A DNA stretch of 64,000 nt, taken from the NCBI RefSeq assembly GCF_000003815.2, contig NC_049986.1, positions 17,930,457-17,994,456 of the forward strand, written 5' to 3'. The DNA is from Branchiostoma floridae. Lineage: Eukaryota; Chordata; Leptocardii; Amphioxiformes; Branchiostomatidae. Below are positions 1-15,200 of this stretch, piece by piece. Under the pieces are notes generated by a model. It was not told the origin of the DNA. It ran no database searches and saw nothing but the letters and a program-made list of their open reading frames with translations. Position numbers and translations under genes: made by a program. Position 1 is the stretch's first letter. Every line of letters begins with the position of its first letter.

Positions 1-128
1 TACGTGAACCCCTACCAATGTAATTTGCTCATTGTCTAACCGGTCCAAAATCCGGTCCACTGATTTTTTCACATCCGTTTTTTCCGGACTGGTCCACAAG
101 AAAAATGGCTTTGTACCACCCACCCCTA
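1..128. mobile_element. Right part of the same hAT-type MITE, cut by window edge
   Basis: Shares ACCGGTCCAAAATCCGGTCCAC and the terminal TTTGTACCACCCACCCCTA with the family at 8691, 18511 and 31924; the left end is outside the window. Confidence 0.75.
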
Positions 129-137
129 CTGCAGACA

Positions 138-215
138 TATCACATCTCCTCCTTACCTTGTTTTTGAGACACTTTTTCTGCAGGTATAATCGCATCTCTT
201 TCTTACCTTGTTTTT
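138..215 (-). repeat. 50-bp tandem copy of PCL exon 14 donor region
   Basis: CTTACCTTGTTTTTGA (plus strand) occurs at 152 and again at 202. The 202 copy is the real exon end and donor; the 152 copy offers a second GTAAGG donor after the same AAAAACAAG exon bases. Confidence 0.75.
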
Positions 216-274
216 GATGCTCTCAGTGCATCCAAGACCTTTTCTTGCCTCTCTCCTCGGGTGAACGCTTCCAG
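207..274 (-). CDS. PCL exon 14 (extended region, last exon in window)
   Basis: 68 nt encoding [20 protein letters not shown] followed by KT, aligning without gaps to the family segment TPKxER..xVLEALNxYKT. Acceptor TTGTAG, donor GTAAGA, exits phase 2; the gene continues past base 1. A near copy of its donor region lies 50 bp downstream (about 138-166). Confidence 0.87.
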
Positions 275-3200
275 CTACAAAGACACATGAAAGAAAAGTA
301 CTAAGCAACCACGAAACATCCTCGTTATGTCTCAGATAACAGGGCATAATTCCCAGCTTTGATCTACACTCCACAAAATTACCTTTCCCTGCATGTATTA
401 GATCTGAAATGTAGGTTGCAATGCAATTAATGGTAATATACGGACTAGATGCATAGTCTTTGTTCTCTGGTTCCCCACGTTTTCGTGACTTTTTAAATGT
501 CAAATGATCTCCAAGTTGTTTGTTAGGCCACTCCTATCTAATTTGTTGGTTCTCGGATTTTCTAAAGTGAAAATACAGCGAGCAGACATAAAACCACTGC
601 AGAAAGTTTTATTCTGCCGTCTGCCTGCCTTTTATTGACCACAAACTTCAAAATACTCCAATTTGTGTCTACTACAAAATCAAATCCTAGGGAACACATC
701 CCCTTTACAGCATGCTAGCAGTACCTAATTTTTGCTACAATTGTTTTTGCAGGCTAGTCATTGCGTAAACCATGACCGCACCTATCGCAAAAGAGTAGGA
801 GACCTTCTGGGTATGAGTGGTTCAAAACCTACAATCCTTTGGCCGCACATGGGGCAACTGTTGTCGTACCGAGGTCACCTGAGTTAGCGCCGAATGGCAG
901 CCACTCCAGACCCTTGCAATTTAGCTGCACCTATTTTAAGCTCCTCATAATTCAGCCCCAGGTTGCGAAGAGAGAGTAGTCAGCCCACCCAATAAGCCAA
1001 TAACAATAACAACTGTTAGCATCAAAGTTCATCTGTGTTGGTAAAATACATTATGACCCCTTCCTGCAAAAGTGGCGTGTTCCTGACGTCACTGCTGGAG
1101 ATAGAGAGGGTCATTCTGTGAACAAGGTCGACGGAGTTTGACCGAAAATTTAGGGTAAGTCCCAATATCAATAGTGAGTGAGTGTTGGAAAGAAAGTTTA
1201 GCAATTTCTATAACGACAATTGTGCTTACCCTAACCAGCTGGAGGTTGTCCCAGTTGTTGTTGATGAAAGGCATGATCTCGTTGTCAAAGTCCTGGTACT
1301 TCTTCTTGTTGGTGAGACTCAAGTTGTACAGGACCAGCTGGGCCAGGTCAACCCTGGAAGGACATTGTTGGTTTGTTTATTTTGTACATAAAAAAAAACA
1401 ATAGAGAGAGAAAAGTAGATAAAAGTGCCAGAGGAGGGGAGAAGCCTGCATGGCTTGTATAAAGCCCTCCTCTACTTAACTATGCTAATATCATAGGAAA
1501 TTACAGACAGGATTTAAACCTAACTGGAATGGAGGAGGAAAGGGGTATATTATAGTTAAACAGACTGAGGATTAAAGTTAAATGGCAAGGAAGGAGAGTA
1601 GGGAAAGAAGGACGGGGGTCTTTCATGAGCAGGGAAGGAAAATACAGACCTTGGAATTCCTCAAGTAACACGCTCAAAATATAACCTTCTGCCATTCTGG
1701 CGAAGGTAATCAACTGAACCCAAGTTGTTTTCTACAGTTTGAAACAATATGTACTAGGTTACCTTCAAATAAAAAGCTTACTTATGCCCCCTACTGATAA
1801 TCCCCAGAAGAGCACAGAACGGCTTCAAGGTATTTCAAGCTTTCATGACACAATAGAAAGTAAAGTCATCTAGCAGATTGCTTGGAAACTGCACTTGGAT
1901 TCAAAGAGTGGCCATTATCCCAGAACAAGGCAAAGGCACATACTACCCCAGTATTTACAAAATAATCAATGGCAAAAAAAGGAACAGTTGAATTGAGAAA
2001 AAAATCCTCCAGAAAACTTCAGCCCTAACCCATACAATATCAAAGAAAGCTGCAAAATTGAAGAAAAACCTTTGACACAATTCTATACATATTGATATAC
2101 ATGCATGTGATAAGCGAAGTATGGATTTTCTTATAGAAATTAGCAAACACTGCAGTTCCTACAAATGTTAAATGAAAAAAAATGTAAAAATGTAAAACCC
2201 AATTACACAATATAAAGACACCCAAATACAATTTATCATTTATATGCAATTGCTACTTAACTGTAATCTGAGAACTCTAAACAGGTTATGATCTAAGTTT
2301 TGGAAACTCGCACAAAGTACATTGTCTACATCATCTAACAGCCCTTCAGGAAAGTGTGAAACAGGTCTCCTCAGAGACTCCCACAATGCCGAACCCAACA
2401 CAAGATTCCATTACGATAAGAACAAAGCAATCATCGGGGAAGCCCAACGCAGCGTCAGCGGCGTAAAAAATACCAACTCAAGAGCCAGCAGTTATGTGTA
2501 ATGGGTACCAACTAGCTCCAGGTTCCACAGTGTCTATGCTGTATGCTGTAAGCAAGTTTCTTCTGATTGGCAAAATTCATCTAGCTTTTCTTATCGGTCG
2601 TAAGGGGTAGGCGAAGATTAAGGGCTCTCTTAGATGACTGACACCGGGCAGGCCATTTCATTAAACTAAAAGAAACAGAGGAATTTACCATTCCATTTAC
2701 ACTTTGATAAATGACTGGTACATATTCATTCTATATGCCCCCTATACGGCTTTCATCCACAATCATACATTGTAATATAATATCCTCTTTGAGACATGCA
2801 AAGCTTCATTTTGTTAAAAATACAATGACTGCATTTCTCGAGATACAAAATCAATGTCAGCTGTTGAGCAACTTTGAAAGGGAGGCTTCTCTATTCTCTT
2901 TTGAATACTATAGATGAGCAATCACCCTGGGAGCTTCTCCTTTGTCAATGGTACATCACCAAGTTTTGACTCCTTTTTCTAGATGGGGCCCAGTGGCATA
3001 CATGTAACTTGTTGTGTGATCATGTTTTGATCGTTAACTGAGGGCATTCCTAGGAAATATGTGCATGCGTTGCACAAAAATCAGCTGTCTTTTTATAGAA
3101 AAGGCTGTTTTAGATCTTTGTCGGTAGTTGGTACTGCCACAGCCAGCTCGTAAATTCCACAGCATGAAATTGTGCGACAAACCCACAATGAATATGGTTT

Positions 3201-6200
3201 AACTGTAACGCTAGTTCACCTTTATCCGTGGGGTGACCGTTATCCGTTGTCTTTAAAAACAGCACATTTAGGAGTATTAAGTCTGCGGACTGCGGTTTCA
3301 AATTTGCAATATTTTCAAAATGTTCCGATTTGGAACCACCGTCCGTCGACTTCATATCTCTATATACGTGTTTTCTTACAAACAACGAATATAGGTTAAG
3401 TTAAGTCTAATTTTTTTATTGTGCTGAAAGCAATTCATGCTTTATAGCAGACTAATTGATAGGCAAGGCCACTATGAGGTTCACAGAAGAATGCTTATGA
3501 CTCAGTGAGTGCCATTAAACAGCACAGTACATTACATATAAGTTTCCTGACTTTTAAATGTTTCAACATATCCTTGGTTAGGCAATCCATCACGTACTGC
3601 CAATTCAGGGTAATGAGACATAAGCCAATAGCTACAGACCTTTATCAGAAGCTACCTATTACCATGTGCCCACCACCTTTCATACATGTAGGCAATGTGA
3701 CACAGGCTAATAGCCATTAGAACTTACTACGCCCTTTCAAAGCTACATACAGTGCTACATTCTTTTCTTTATATCTATCACTAACATCGGGCAATATGCC
3801 ATAAGCTAATGCACACAAAGCCTTACGATGTCTTTTCACAACCTACTTACTACTAGGGTAAGTTCTTCTTCTTCAAATTCATCACTATCCATAGGCAATG
3901 TAATGCAAAGCTAATATTTAGTAATAGCCACCCGACCTTTAAGTGTCTTTTCAGAAGCTAACATTACTACATTGGACTGTGTGCTTTCTTTTTCTTCAAA
4001 TTCATTGCTACATCTAGGCAATGTGACACTGGCTCATAGCCATCTGACCTTACTATGTCTTTTCAAAGCTAAATACCATCTTTTCTTTCTATGTATTACT
4101 ACCATCAGGCAATGTGACATACATGTAAGCTAACCAGGCCTTATTGTGTCTTTAGCTACTTACAACCTGTGCCCAGTTCTTTCTTTTTCCTTAACTTAAT
4201 CACAGTACATCTAGGCAATGTGACACAGGCTAATAGCCATTAGACCTTACTATGTCTTTTCAGAGCTACCACTTTCTTTTCTTTAAATCTATCACTACCA
4301 TTTGAGCAGTGACATAAGCTAATGGCCACAAGGCCTTACAATGCCTTTCCAGAACCTACTTGTACTTACTACCAGGGTAAATTCTTTTACTTCAGATTCA
4401 TCACTTCATGCGGGCAGTGTGACACAAACTAATAGCCATCAGACATTGCTGCGTTTTTCCCAAACCAATGTACACTTTCCCTTGACAGGGAACCCTTTCC
4501 CTCGTGCTCTGTGCACTTTGCTGCTGTCATAAGTCAACCCTAATGGAGCCCTGACTGCAGTAATGTATGGCATGTTTGCGGGGAGAGCGACATGTAATTT
4601 CCACCTCAAAGCTCCCCTGATGGGCTGAAGGTGGCCGTGATGGTTTACGAGGTCAACGGCACCCCGTAATGGCCGTGTGCTTGCAGTTTCCCTACAGATA
4701 TCATTTGTTATCGACAGGACCAGACCTGGGTGTACCATGCCTGACCTGACACATACATACATCCAAGTATAAGCCCCTGCAGCAATTCCTCCAGCAACCT
4801 TGACGCATTTCTGTCACAGTACTCTGCCCAAGAAAGAAAGTTCTTTGGCAGATGATTGCAATAGATCCAGTTAATTTTGTTGGCTCTCAGGTATTTCTAA
4901 GAAAGAGCTGGAGGGAAATCTTAAATCGGACAGCTTTATGTTAGCTTTAATAAAACTGAGTTAAAAAAGGTTCAAACTTGGCCTTCAGGACTCAGGCTTT
5001 GCTTTTCTATAAGCTCTAGCAGAAATGCCTCCAGCAAGCTTCCTTTTACAATACCATGCCCAAGTTTTAAAAATTGCCTTTGGCAAATCATTGCAATAGG
5101 CCCAATCTATTTTGTTTGTTCTCAGATATCTACCAAAAAAGCAGGACTAGATGGAAACAGAGGGTTGGAAGGAAGTCTTTGATCGAACACGTTTGTGCAG
5201 ATGAGATCTTTGATCGGACAGTTTTATGATCACTCCATAAAACTTGGCCTCAGGCTCTGTTTTTATGTTGCTCTTCAAAACTGGCAGTATTTCTTTAAAT
5301 CCAAGGAGTTTGACCAAGACATTAAACTGGTACAGCAGTTGAATCCTTTGATTCCCACTAAGGAAAGGGCGTCACTCCACCGTAAGGGAAAGTCGGGTAA
5401 AGTGCCTTTCTCAAGGGCACAACTTCGGGGAATGGTGGTGGGTATTGAACTCGGGACTTTTAGATTCCAAGCCAAACGCTCTACCAGTTGTACCACACCA
5501 ACGCCACTTTCAAGGAACCCAAACATTATTAGGCCTTTTCATGATGGAGCAAAACCCATTCAAAGAACATGCTATGTTTTTTTTTCAACTCTATCCTCTC
5601 ATAGGAGAAGGGTCTGAATGACAAAAATAGCCTGTAGGACTTTAATAATAGAAGTTTATTTGCAAATTCGTGCCCGAGGGCTAATTGCAAGTACATGGCA
5701 TAAACATAGTAGATATACAGGTGACAATGGACAGTTATGAACAGGTTGGGTTTGACTTATTTTTCGGAAGCAGAGGGAGACGAAAAGCCCCACCTTTTCT
5801 AAAATCAAATATATATCATAAATCTCTGAAGATCACATGGCCCTTTGAGCAGGTATTAGAACTTACGCTGAAATGGCAGGTAATATTGTAACCCGAAGCA
5901 TAACAATATTCATTGTCTGAACTCCTGCATAGCCATGTTATCCAGATTGATTTCTCCACAGTGTACAAGTGGTTAATAATGTCATATCTGAACTGTTTGC
6001 TGGGGGACATTTGGGTTCAGGGGTTTATTCCTCTAGAACAAATTTCCAAACAAATTTCTCTCAAAGTGTTTTGCTAACAAGCTGACACTATAGAAATTGG
6101 ACATGTCCTTGGTACTGATTTATGAGTCACAAGTGGATGGTGCCACAGTGGTGCAGTAAAACAGCTTTGTCATCCTAATGTGTCATTGACAATTACATAC

Positions 6201-9200
6201 GTGATGACCATTCCAGGGTTTAGCTTGGCCACTGTAGCTTCTATCATTTTCAGTCCAATCAAAAATTTAGTACAATGTTTCTAATGATAAATATGCATGA
6301 AATTATCATGTACAGTAGATAGGTGACCTGAATGTTATGCTTCAATTTTTCCAACCAATACAAGGATGTGCTTGTTTCTACAAACCTCTTCCATGGACTT
6401 TGGTACATGTCCTTGGTGCTGAAAAATCATCCACACCAAAAATACAGTCATTGTGACTACTCTGGTCTATCAGTCCTTATCCATCAAATTTTCCTTAGTG
6501 TTTTGCTCACAACCTGATACTACAGATTTGTCCTTGGTGCTGATTTATTATTTACAAGTGGATACCACAGTGGGGCAGTAAAACAGCTTTCCCATCCCAT
6601 ACATCACCGTACCATGCAGGGTTTGGCTTGGACATTGTAGCTCTAATCATTTAATTTCAATCTGAGATTCTAAGTACACCCTTTCCTAACAATAAATATT
6701 CATGAAATTATTGAGTCAATGTCAACTTACGTGCTTCAACATTTCCGCAGTTGTTATCATTATGAAAGAAACTTGTACCCGAGTATCCGTGACTGTAACG
6801 TAACTTTTGATCAACAATCATTGTAAAAATCCTAAAATTCTCACACAGTCCTACAAAGATGTTGCTTGCAACAGTTATCATGATTATGATTATTCCAACC
6901 AATAACAAAATGTACTTATCATGAAAGCTCATCTGTGTTGGTAGTAATCATAGTACAACACTGACAGAATTTTCAATGACCTCTGTCGCCTTCTTCAGGA
7001 TCAATAACGACCAATCACTTCAGAATGCTAACTTGCAAGAGTTACAGACACAACTGTTGTGATCTTATTAACATGTGATCTTACATGATGTCAGCAATTG
7101 GTCAAATGTGCCAGGAAGTTTATAACACCCAACATCTCAGTTTAACGATATCTGGAGTGCCCTGATGTATATGGCCTCCTTTATACCTCATAAGATGTAC
7201 TTGCCTCTACAACCATATTCTAAGTAATTACTATCTCCTTTCTTCTTCCCATGGGCCAGTAATAACAGTGCCTTACTGTGCTGTTATAAAATCCACCTTT
7301 TATACCTTAATCAGAATGGGAAATCCCCTTCCAGGACTGAAGCTGACCTCCGTGCCCCTGCCCTTATCTAAAAGTCAGTAGACATGTTCATCACTATATA
7401 TCAGGGGCTGGCGTTTCCAAGGTCGTAGCTGTAAGGTCATCCATGAATGATCCATTGTCAACTTTCACAGATATGGGCCAGGGCATTGTTTGGCCAAAGT
7501 CCGCAACTTTCTAAACGTGTTAAGGTACTTTTAATAAAAGACAGGTTAGTTTCTGCTCCAGACTATGACGGGAATAAGGTTTCAATATGATGAAATTTAT
7601 CTATCCTGTGTTTCCAAGGTCATAGCTGCAAGGTCATCCACTAATGTTTCATTGTAATAAACCTTTAAGAAACATGGGCTAAGAATGCTTTTGAGCCTAA
7701 ATTCTTAGATTTTCTAATATTGAAAGGTATAACTAACCTTTCCAAAAGAGAGCTTGAATTCTATTTTAGAGTACCACAACAAAATGTTTAACTCAGTGAA
7801 GAACATATTTTCTGATAATAACTGTTCTCTATCATTTTATGTGAACCATTCCAGCTAATGTGCCAAAGATGATTTAATTGTCAGAAAGAAAAAAGAAAAT
7901 ATTCAAATCCGAGGTTGTCAAGAATTCCAGATGACAAAACCTGAAATTATATATAAATATAAGTTGGACAATCTAGTCTACTCAAACCAAAATTAGTCCA
8001 GCCATATAAATGCTACTACCACCGCAGCTAGGACAACCTCATTATCCAGAAGGAAAGTATCTACTGGCTTTGGTTCAAGGTGAAGATTCAAGGTAAATAT
8101 ATTATAAAAGAACAAAGCTTTCTGCCGCCTTTTTGTGTCTGACTGACATATGACAACCCTCTTTGGAGGATGTTATCTTTGATCAAGGCCACTGGGACAA
8201 GCCAAGGCCTCGTACTATCGATCGCAGTGTTTAATAAAGACGTGTCTGAATACATTAGAGAATAGAGAAGACGAAGTACCTTTCAGAAAATATCCCGAAT
8301 TCTAGGTAAGATGCCAGTGGCCTCAATAATTAATATTTACAGCACGGAACCCAAGTTTTCTTCACAAAGAATGTATTGGGCTAGTCTCTACCAGACTGAC
8401 TACACTGGCTACTATAGGGAGAATAATTTGCCAGGGGAGTTTTGCTACCAGAGGAGTTGGTCGGCCACACAGCCGTAGGGGAAATATGAATCTAAGCGTG
8501 GACTGACGCCTCTGGGCAATTTCCTGACTTTTTTTTGCCGATTTCTACAATCCCCGCACCCCCTATAAGAAGGGCTGGTGGAGGCTACCATGTACTTGCA
8601 ATTAGCCCTCGGGCAAATAAACTTCATTATTGGACGTTGACAAGGAATTTTGCAGGGAACTGTGTCCTTCTAAAACGAGAACAATCCCACTAGGGGTGGG
8701 TACCAGTACAGAAAATTCAGGTCTGATTCAGGTCCAGAGGATCAGGTAACTGCCTCTATACTATTGACTGTAAAAGTTGGTAGAAATGACAATAGACTCT
8801 ATTCTACTCTACTTCGCTCTTGTTATTTTCCTTGACCGGTTAGCCCCCAAAAATGTTATATAATCTGTTCATTTACCAATAAGTCCAAAATCCGGTCCAC
8901 AGAATTTTTTAGGGCCGTTTTTCTGGAACGGTTTGATAAGGAAAACCAGTTTTGTACCGGTACACCATATTGGTACACACCTCTGAATTCCACTTTTTCA
9001 GTTGACATGTTTCAGATGACACCAGTCTGAAAACCGGGTCACAGGTGACAGAATGACTGCCTTGTATGACACCCGTAATGAATAATAGAAAGTGTCGTTG
9101 AACCCTGGGAACCATCTGCCCAGGAATTGATTCATCTGTGCAAACACCAATGGTGACATCAACGCTGATCTCAGCCCTGGTGCGGGTCAGGTTGTGGTCA

Positions 9201-12200
9201 CCACCATCCATGGGGGATAATGCCAGACACTGAAATACGATACATGTACGACCGATCGCTTGTTTTGTTATTATCCAGGGTATTCGACAACTGGTAGGCA
9301 AAAGGACATTAGCCGATTAGATTACCAATGAATATTCAAATAAATCACTTTCCCACTAAAACTCAATATATGCAAACTACTTTTAAAGATGATTGGTTTC
9401 TTAAGTATTCAGCATACAATATACAAAAGCTGGTTGCCTGAATTACACTCTAGTGTACAATTTAAAGGACTTAATTACATTATTACAATTTGCTTTAAAA
9501 CAAAGGTCTTATCAAAACTTTACTCGTGGTACATATTTGGTTAAAAGAAACTCTCAGATATTATACAAAAGCTGGTTGCCTGAAATACACTCTAGCTTAC
9601 AAAAGGACTTAATTACATTACTACAATTTGCCTTAAAACAATTCTTATCAAAACTTTATTCGTTGCACATAATTGGTTAAAGGAAACTCAGAGATATTAT
9701 CAGCAAAAGTCCCCAGGAATAAAGACGTCAGCTCACGAGATTAACGCCAATACTCCGCTACCCTGGGAGAGCTGTCATGCTCTATAATTCATGCCAAGGC
9801 TGCATTGATTATCAGGGCTCGAAATACTTTTTTCTGCCTACCTGCACTGGTGCAGGTAACATTGAAGATTACCTGCACCAGACAAGTTTTACCATCACCA
9901 ACCTGAATTTAGGAAGTATGGTTCATACTAAAATTGTTCAGGAACCATTGCTAATTTTTTCTTCTTTTATACTTTATAGGTAGTAGCATTCAATGGAGCT
10001 AATAACAATCCACATACACCTACATCATATGACATTTATGTCTAAAACCCAGTACATCTACCAGTGCAGGTTAGGTGCAGGTAGACACCAGAAATACCTG
10101 CACAGCTCCAATTTCACCTGCACTAACCTGCATATGCAGGTAGTATTTCGAGCCCTGATTATGTAAACAGCCTGCCACGGGGCAAGCCTCATGATGCATC
10201 CTGCTTCACGTGTCTCTATTATCTCCCTCTCGGCGGTGATATCTGTCTCTGCGCGTCCCACAGGTGATGCGTTCTCGTCGGCGGGGGGTGTAACAACTTG
10301 TGTATGGAGATAAGGTTCGCGTTGATCCCTCTGTGGGTACCGGGTGATGTATGCGTGCCCGACGGAGCCTGTCGGTGCCCGTCAGCGCTGCGTGACTTTT
10401 TAGTATCGGCTAACGAGTCGTCGACAAGTTTGCCTCACTGGGAGCGGAGGGTAAAACTTACCGGGAGCAGCTCGCTTGCCACTACAGGGAGGTTTACATT
10501 AAAGCCCTGCTAATGAATTATTTCTCAGCTTCTCTGCTGGCGACGACGAAATTTCCTGCAGACGGAGGCTTATCGGTGTGAAATCATCATCTGTGATGCG
10601 TGAACCGACGGGGATGAAGTGATTTACGACTGTATTTTGGCAGCTAAATTGTCGTCTGAACGACGGCCCAAGCTGTGGGAACTCTGTGAAGATTTATTTC
10701 TGTGGGTCGTAACTACACAGCTCTCAGCTGTCAAGTTAGCAAGGCTACTGCTGTGGCCATCTGGTCATTGAGACAGGTTCATTTCTCTCTCCGTGGAGTA
10801 TTCAGAGTCAAGTTCGACCCAATTGGTGCCTGGGAGAATCTATCAATGCAGGTAAGCACACCTCTCAGCTGTTAAGTTAACGACGCTACTGCTGTGGCCA
10901 TCTGGTCATGGAGACGGCTTCATTTCTCTCTCTGTGGAGTATTCAGAGTCGAGTTCTACCTGATTGGAGACTTGGAGAATCTGTAAGCACTCCTCCGGGC
11001 TGACAGATATCTAATTTAGTCTGCGATTCCCAACTGAAGAGAGACGTCCTAATGGAATATTGACAGGAAGTATTGAAAGCATCACTGATGAAAGAATAGT
11101 ACGGACTAATCATGATTGCCATGCATGTGTTTGAGTAGCCTTGAATTGTCTTTGGGCCTGGACTAAAGTTATCATGATTGTAATGAGCAGAGTAATCACA
11201 ACCAAACTGAAGAAGGGAGTTCTCACACCTATTGGACTTAAGATTTAACATTTTGGGTTATGCTAAAGGAGGAAGACCCCGGTGGTTTTCAGAGTCACTC
11301 CTCTAACATCAAGAGGAGAAGAAGAAGATTGTCATGCATGTGTTTGAGTAGCCTTATATTGTCTTTAAGCCAGTGACAGTGTCACCAGGATATGACAGGT
11401 TTTGTTCTTGGCAAGGCAAGGTAGGACCTAGAATTCATTTTCTGCAATCATTAATATTTATAGAGGATTTATCTAACTGTGAAATGTTAAGCTTTGTTTG
11501 TATCTGTTGGCAGGTTGGTTGGTATTTGGCGGAAGAAAGAGGACCACTTGCCAATAGTGGAACACCGTAACCCAACAGTATGTACATCCTACCCAAGCCT
11601 GATGATGGTGATTTGTTACCAACTAACTCAATATAACACAATGACAGGCACAGGGCCTGAACTGTGTGCCTAGTGAGCTCCAAGCAAAAAGGCATCTCTC
11701 AATCTTGAGGTATCATGACTACAACTTACTTGGATTTGTACTAAACCAGGACACTTCAGACCAACCATACAGTAGGTACTTTTTATGACGCTTAAGGATC
11801 AAACTCCTTCAGCATTACTGTCAATCAACTCCTGGAACTGCCTACCCACGGATGCCGCAGCAGACAAAACTGTCAACACCTTCATGTCAAAGCTGGACTG
11901 CCACTAGTGATACATACATGCCCGACGGAGCCTGTCTGTACCCATCAACGCAGTCTGACTTTTTCAGTTTCAGTTAGGCCATGGGACTACCTTTACTAGT
12001 TGGAGTACATGCATAACCCAACATAAACTCTCAATGTAGACTTTGGGCTCTAGCTTATGAAATGGATCTCATAAGCAATATACTGCCTCTTATCCGATGA
12101 CAATATGAGATGATATGATATGATAAAGATGGCTGACATTAACTCAACGAGTACTCCTCTGATGGACCTCGTAGACGGCAATGCCACGGTGGCCGTCAAC

Positions 12201-15200
12201 GGAACCATGATCGCCGAGACCGTTGCTATGGGTAGCCTGGTCGTCCTACTGACCATTTTCGGCATCCCGGGAAACTTGGTCATCGTGATCTCCATGGTGA
12301 TCAACCCAAAGCTTCAGACCGTGGCCAACATCTTCGTGCTGAATATTGCTGCCGCGGATCTGTCAGTGATCCTGCTGCTGTTGTTCTGTGTGCCGGCCCT
12401 GGGGTACGGACACTGGCCAACGGCTTTAGGTAAGTTTGCTACGTAAGGCTGTGTTGATTTGATCGTATGGAGGACACTCAAAGTGTTCAGTTCACTGTTC
12501 ATTCAAAACTGGTAAGTTTACTTCATAAGGCCATGTTGAATTGTTCATATGGAAGACATTCTCTTGAAACCCCAAAACTGGCAAGTTTGCTTCAAAAATA
12601 AATCATGGAACAATCATTACTCGTTTGTGTGCTCAGGAATCCACCACATGGTATATCACACCAGGTTTGCACTGAAGAGCTACCTAGCCTAATTGACTGT
12701 CAGATGCAGTTTCTATTGATTAACCTGACAAACCTACATTGTATGAAGATGTAAAAGCTATCACATGCAACCTTTAACATTTACAAAACATTTTGAACAG
12801 AACATGAGCCCTGAGAATCTTGACATGAAAAGCTCCACGCATCACTTTTTCAAGACGTTGCCCTTACAAAGACAAGCAAAAGTGATAAATCATTGCTTAT
12901 AGTCAGTAAACTTGAAATCTCCCCTTACCCAGTACAATGTGTATAAAGCCGCTAGATCCCCAAAGGGCCACAGGCAGACAACAATATTCCTTTTCAAGTC
13001 TCAACAGGCTCACTTATTGAGGTTAGTATCCTGTACATGCCCACAGAAACCCAGAGATAGATTTTTCAATAGCAATCCATCAATGCCAGAAACATTGTTA
13101 AACAAGGTCCCCATACATGTACCTAAACAGGAGAAGACCATTGCTAATTGGTCTAAGGTTAAGTGAACATAAATCACCCAGATTTTATCCGAGCAAACTA
13201 CAGGGAGACTACACATAAGACAAATTACAAGTTGCACACGAATGGCAACACTTGCCCCTACATCTACTAGCTCTCAACACATCTAATAAGAGGAAGGGTA
13301 TTAATCAAGCATTTTACAATGACAATTATAAACAAAATCAAATACATTTTGAGTCTATACAAAACACTAACAAAATAGTGTCTTCTCTGTCACAACCAGA
13401 GAAAGATTACGCATATCATCTCGAAACAGGTTTGAGATCACTTTCACATTTTTTGACTGAAAAGATTATTACTAAATAGGACGATGTCATTTGTGATGTA
13501 TGGGACATGACAACTTTGCTCTGGGGCTTGCCTAACCTTAACATGTGTAATTCCCATGTTTCCAATAAGACACCAACAAAGTCAATATCTGTCCCTGTTC
13601 ACTAAACATACTTCACAACTTTCCTCGAGCCATTGATTATTTTGAGCTAAAATCGATGTTTACAACAAACACAAGCTTCAATAAGTAAATCTGCTCTCAA
13701 GGGGCATCCCCAAGGAGTTTGTCTAACTACACATTATTAGGAAAGCTGTCAATTGTTAATCTGAAGTGTGATTAAACTTAAAAAGATGGGATTAAAGATG
13801 GAAGGATAATCCTTGAAAGCCCTGTTTTAGTGGGACTATATATTAATTCAATGTGTCAACAACTTTTTTCTAATTGCGAAAAAGTTTATTACTTCAAAGA
13901 TATATACATTTACGTTTTATTATTATTATTTATGTTTAGTTTCAGGGTGATATCTTCACTGCAAACTTTAACCGTTGCGAAAATACTGTATCAATTGTGA
14001 GCTTAAAACCACCGTGAACACTCATCCTCCCCTACCGCAAAGCAAAATCACCATAAGCTTAAAATGATTGATACAGTATTCAAAAAGCATCTGTCAAGGA
14101 AAAACATCACCACGAACTGACAGCTGCTACCAGTACGAGTCTACCAAATGAAAATGTTCAAATTCCCCACGGCCTGACCTCCCGTAGCTACATCCAGTAA
14201 ATGGGATAACTGATTTATTAAACTCATTTTACCTGAACCGACCTCATGATGGAATACTGCCCTTGACTATGGAGTAACAAATGACACCCCAAACTGCATC
14301 TGTTAGCACATTCATCTCTCAGCAGCCACAGGGAGGAGATGAAAAATCATAGCTGGGAAGTGCCGCTGGGTTAATAATATGATTTCCTAAGTGTGTGCAT
14401 CACCAGCATTACATTTAAAGAACAAAAAATTGCATTAGAGTGGCCATCTGAACAGTAGATAACACACAATGGGTCAATGTTTGATGGATTCTCTCTGTAA
14501 CACACAAAGACTGGCCAGCTAGATTGTCTCTAATGTGTCTTAATTAACTCAGTTACTTCTGATAAAAGATGAATTATTGAATAATTGATCTTACAATAAT
14601 CCCTGAGCAATAATAGGTGAGATTGAGGTCAGTTTGGCCCTGTTCCAACAGTTGAGATATAGCAGAACGAGTATAGATAATACTGATCTTCAAAATAATG
14701 ATACTGATAATAGAATTTGACATTACCTATCAAAGATGTTGAAACTGAAAAAAACCCAACTACATGACATTGTACAAAGTACATTGCAAACCAAATACCT
14801 ATTTTGAATCCCCAAGACAGAGAAAAGAATGGCATAGATTTAAGAAATTCAATATAATAACATCAATCAATAGAACATAATGGAGAGAGAAGTATACATC
14901 ACTTCATGCCCATGGCTAAATGGTTGATTAGATGAAAAAAAAATGTGAAAAAAGGTTTATTGACAATATCATAACAAACTGTGACTTTTGTATGGTCAAC
15001 TCTAAACTACAAAACAGATTTAAAAATTTTAAGTACTAAACAATAATGGAAAACATACAGGTACATAAATTCTTGAATACCTTGATACAAAATGTACAGT
15101 CAGGTAGGGCCAAATGCGTAAGTATCTTTTTTAATTACAAATCAGTCTTTTATTCATTTACCTGAGTGTATGTTTGCATTGTCAGATCTGTTTGATTTGA

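Noticed and set aside
1022-1204. Additional PCL exon between exons 13 and 14
   Set aside because: A TTCACAG acceptor-like site exists, but the text does not match the family and exons 13 and 14 already join with exact family spacing.
9453-9680. 75-codon plus-strand frame with internal repeat as a small repetitive protein
   Set aside because: The repeat is a 142-bp DNA tandem duplication with non-synonymous and indel differences between copies; no sign of coding constraint.
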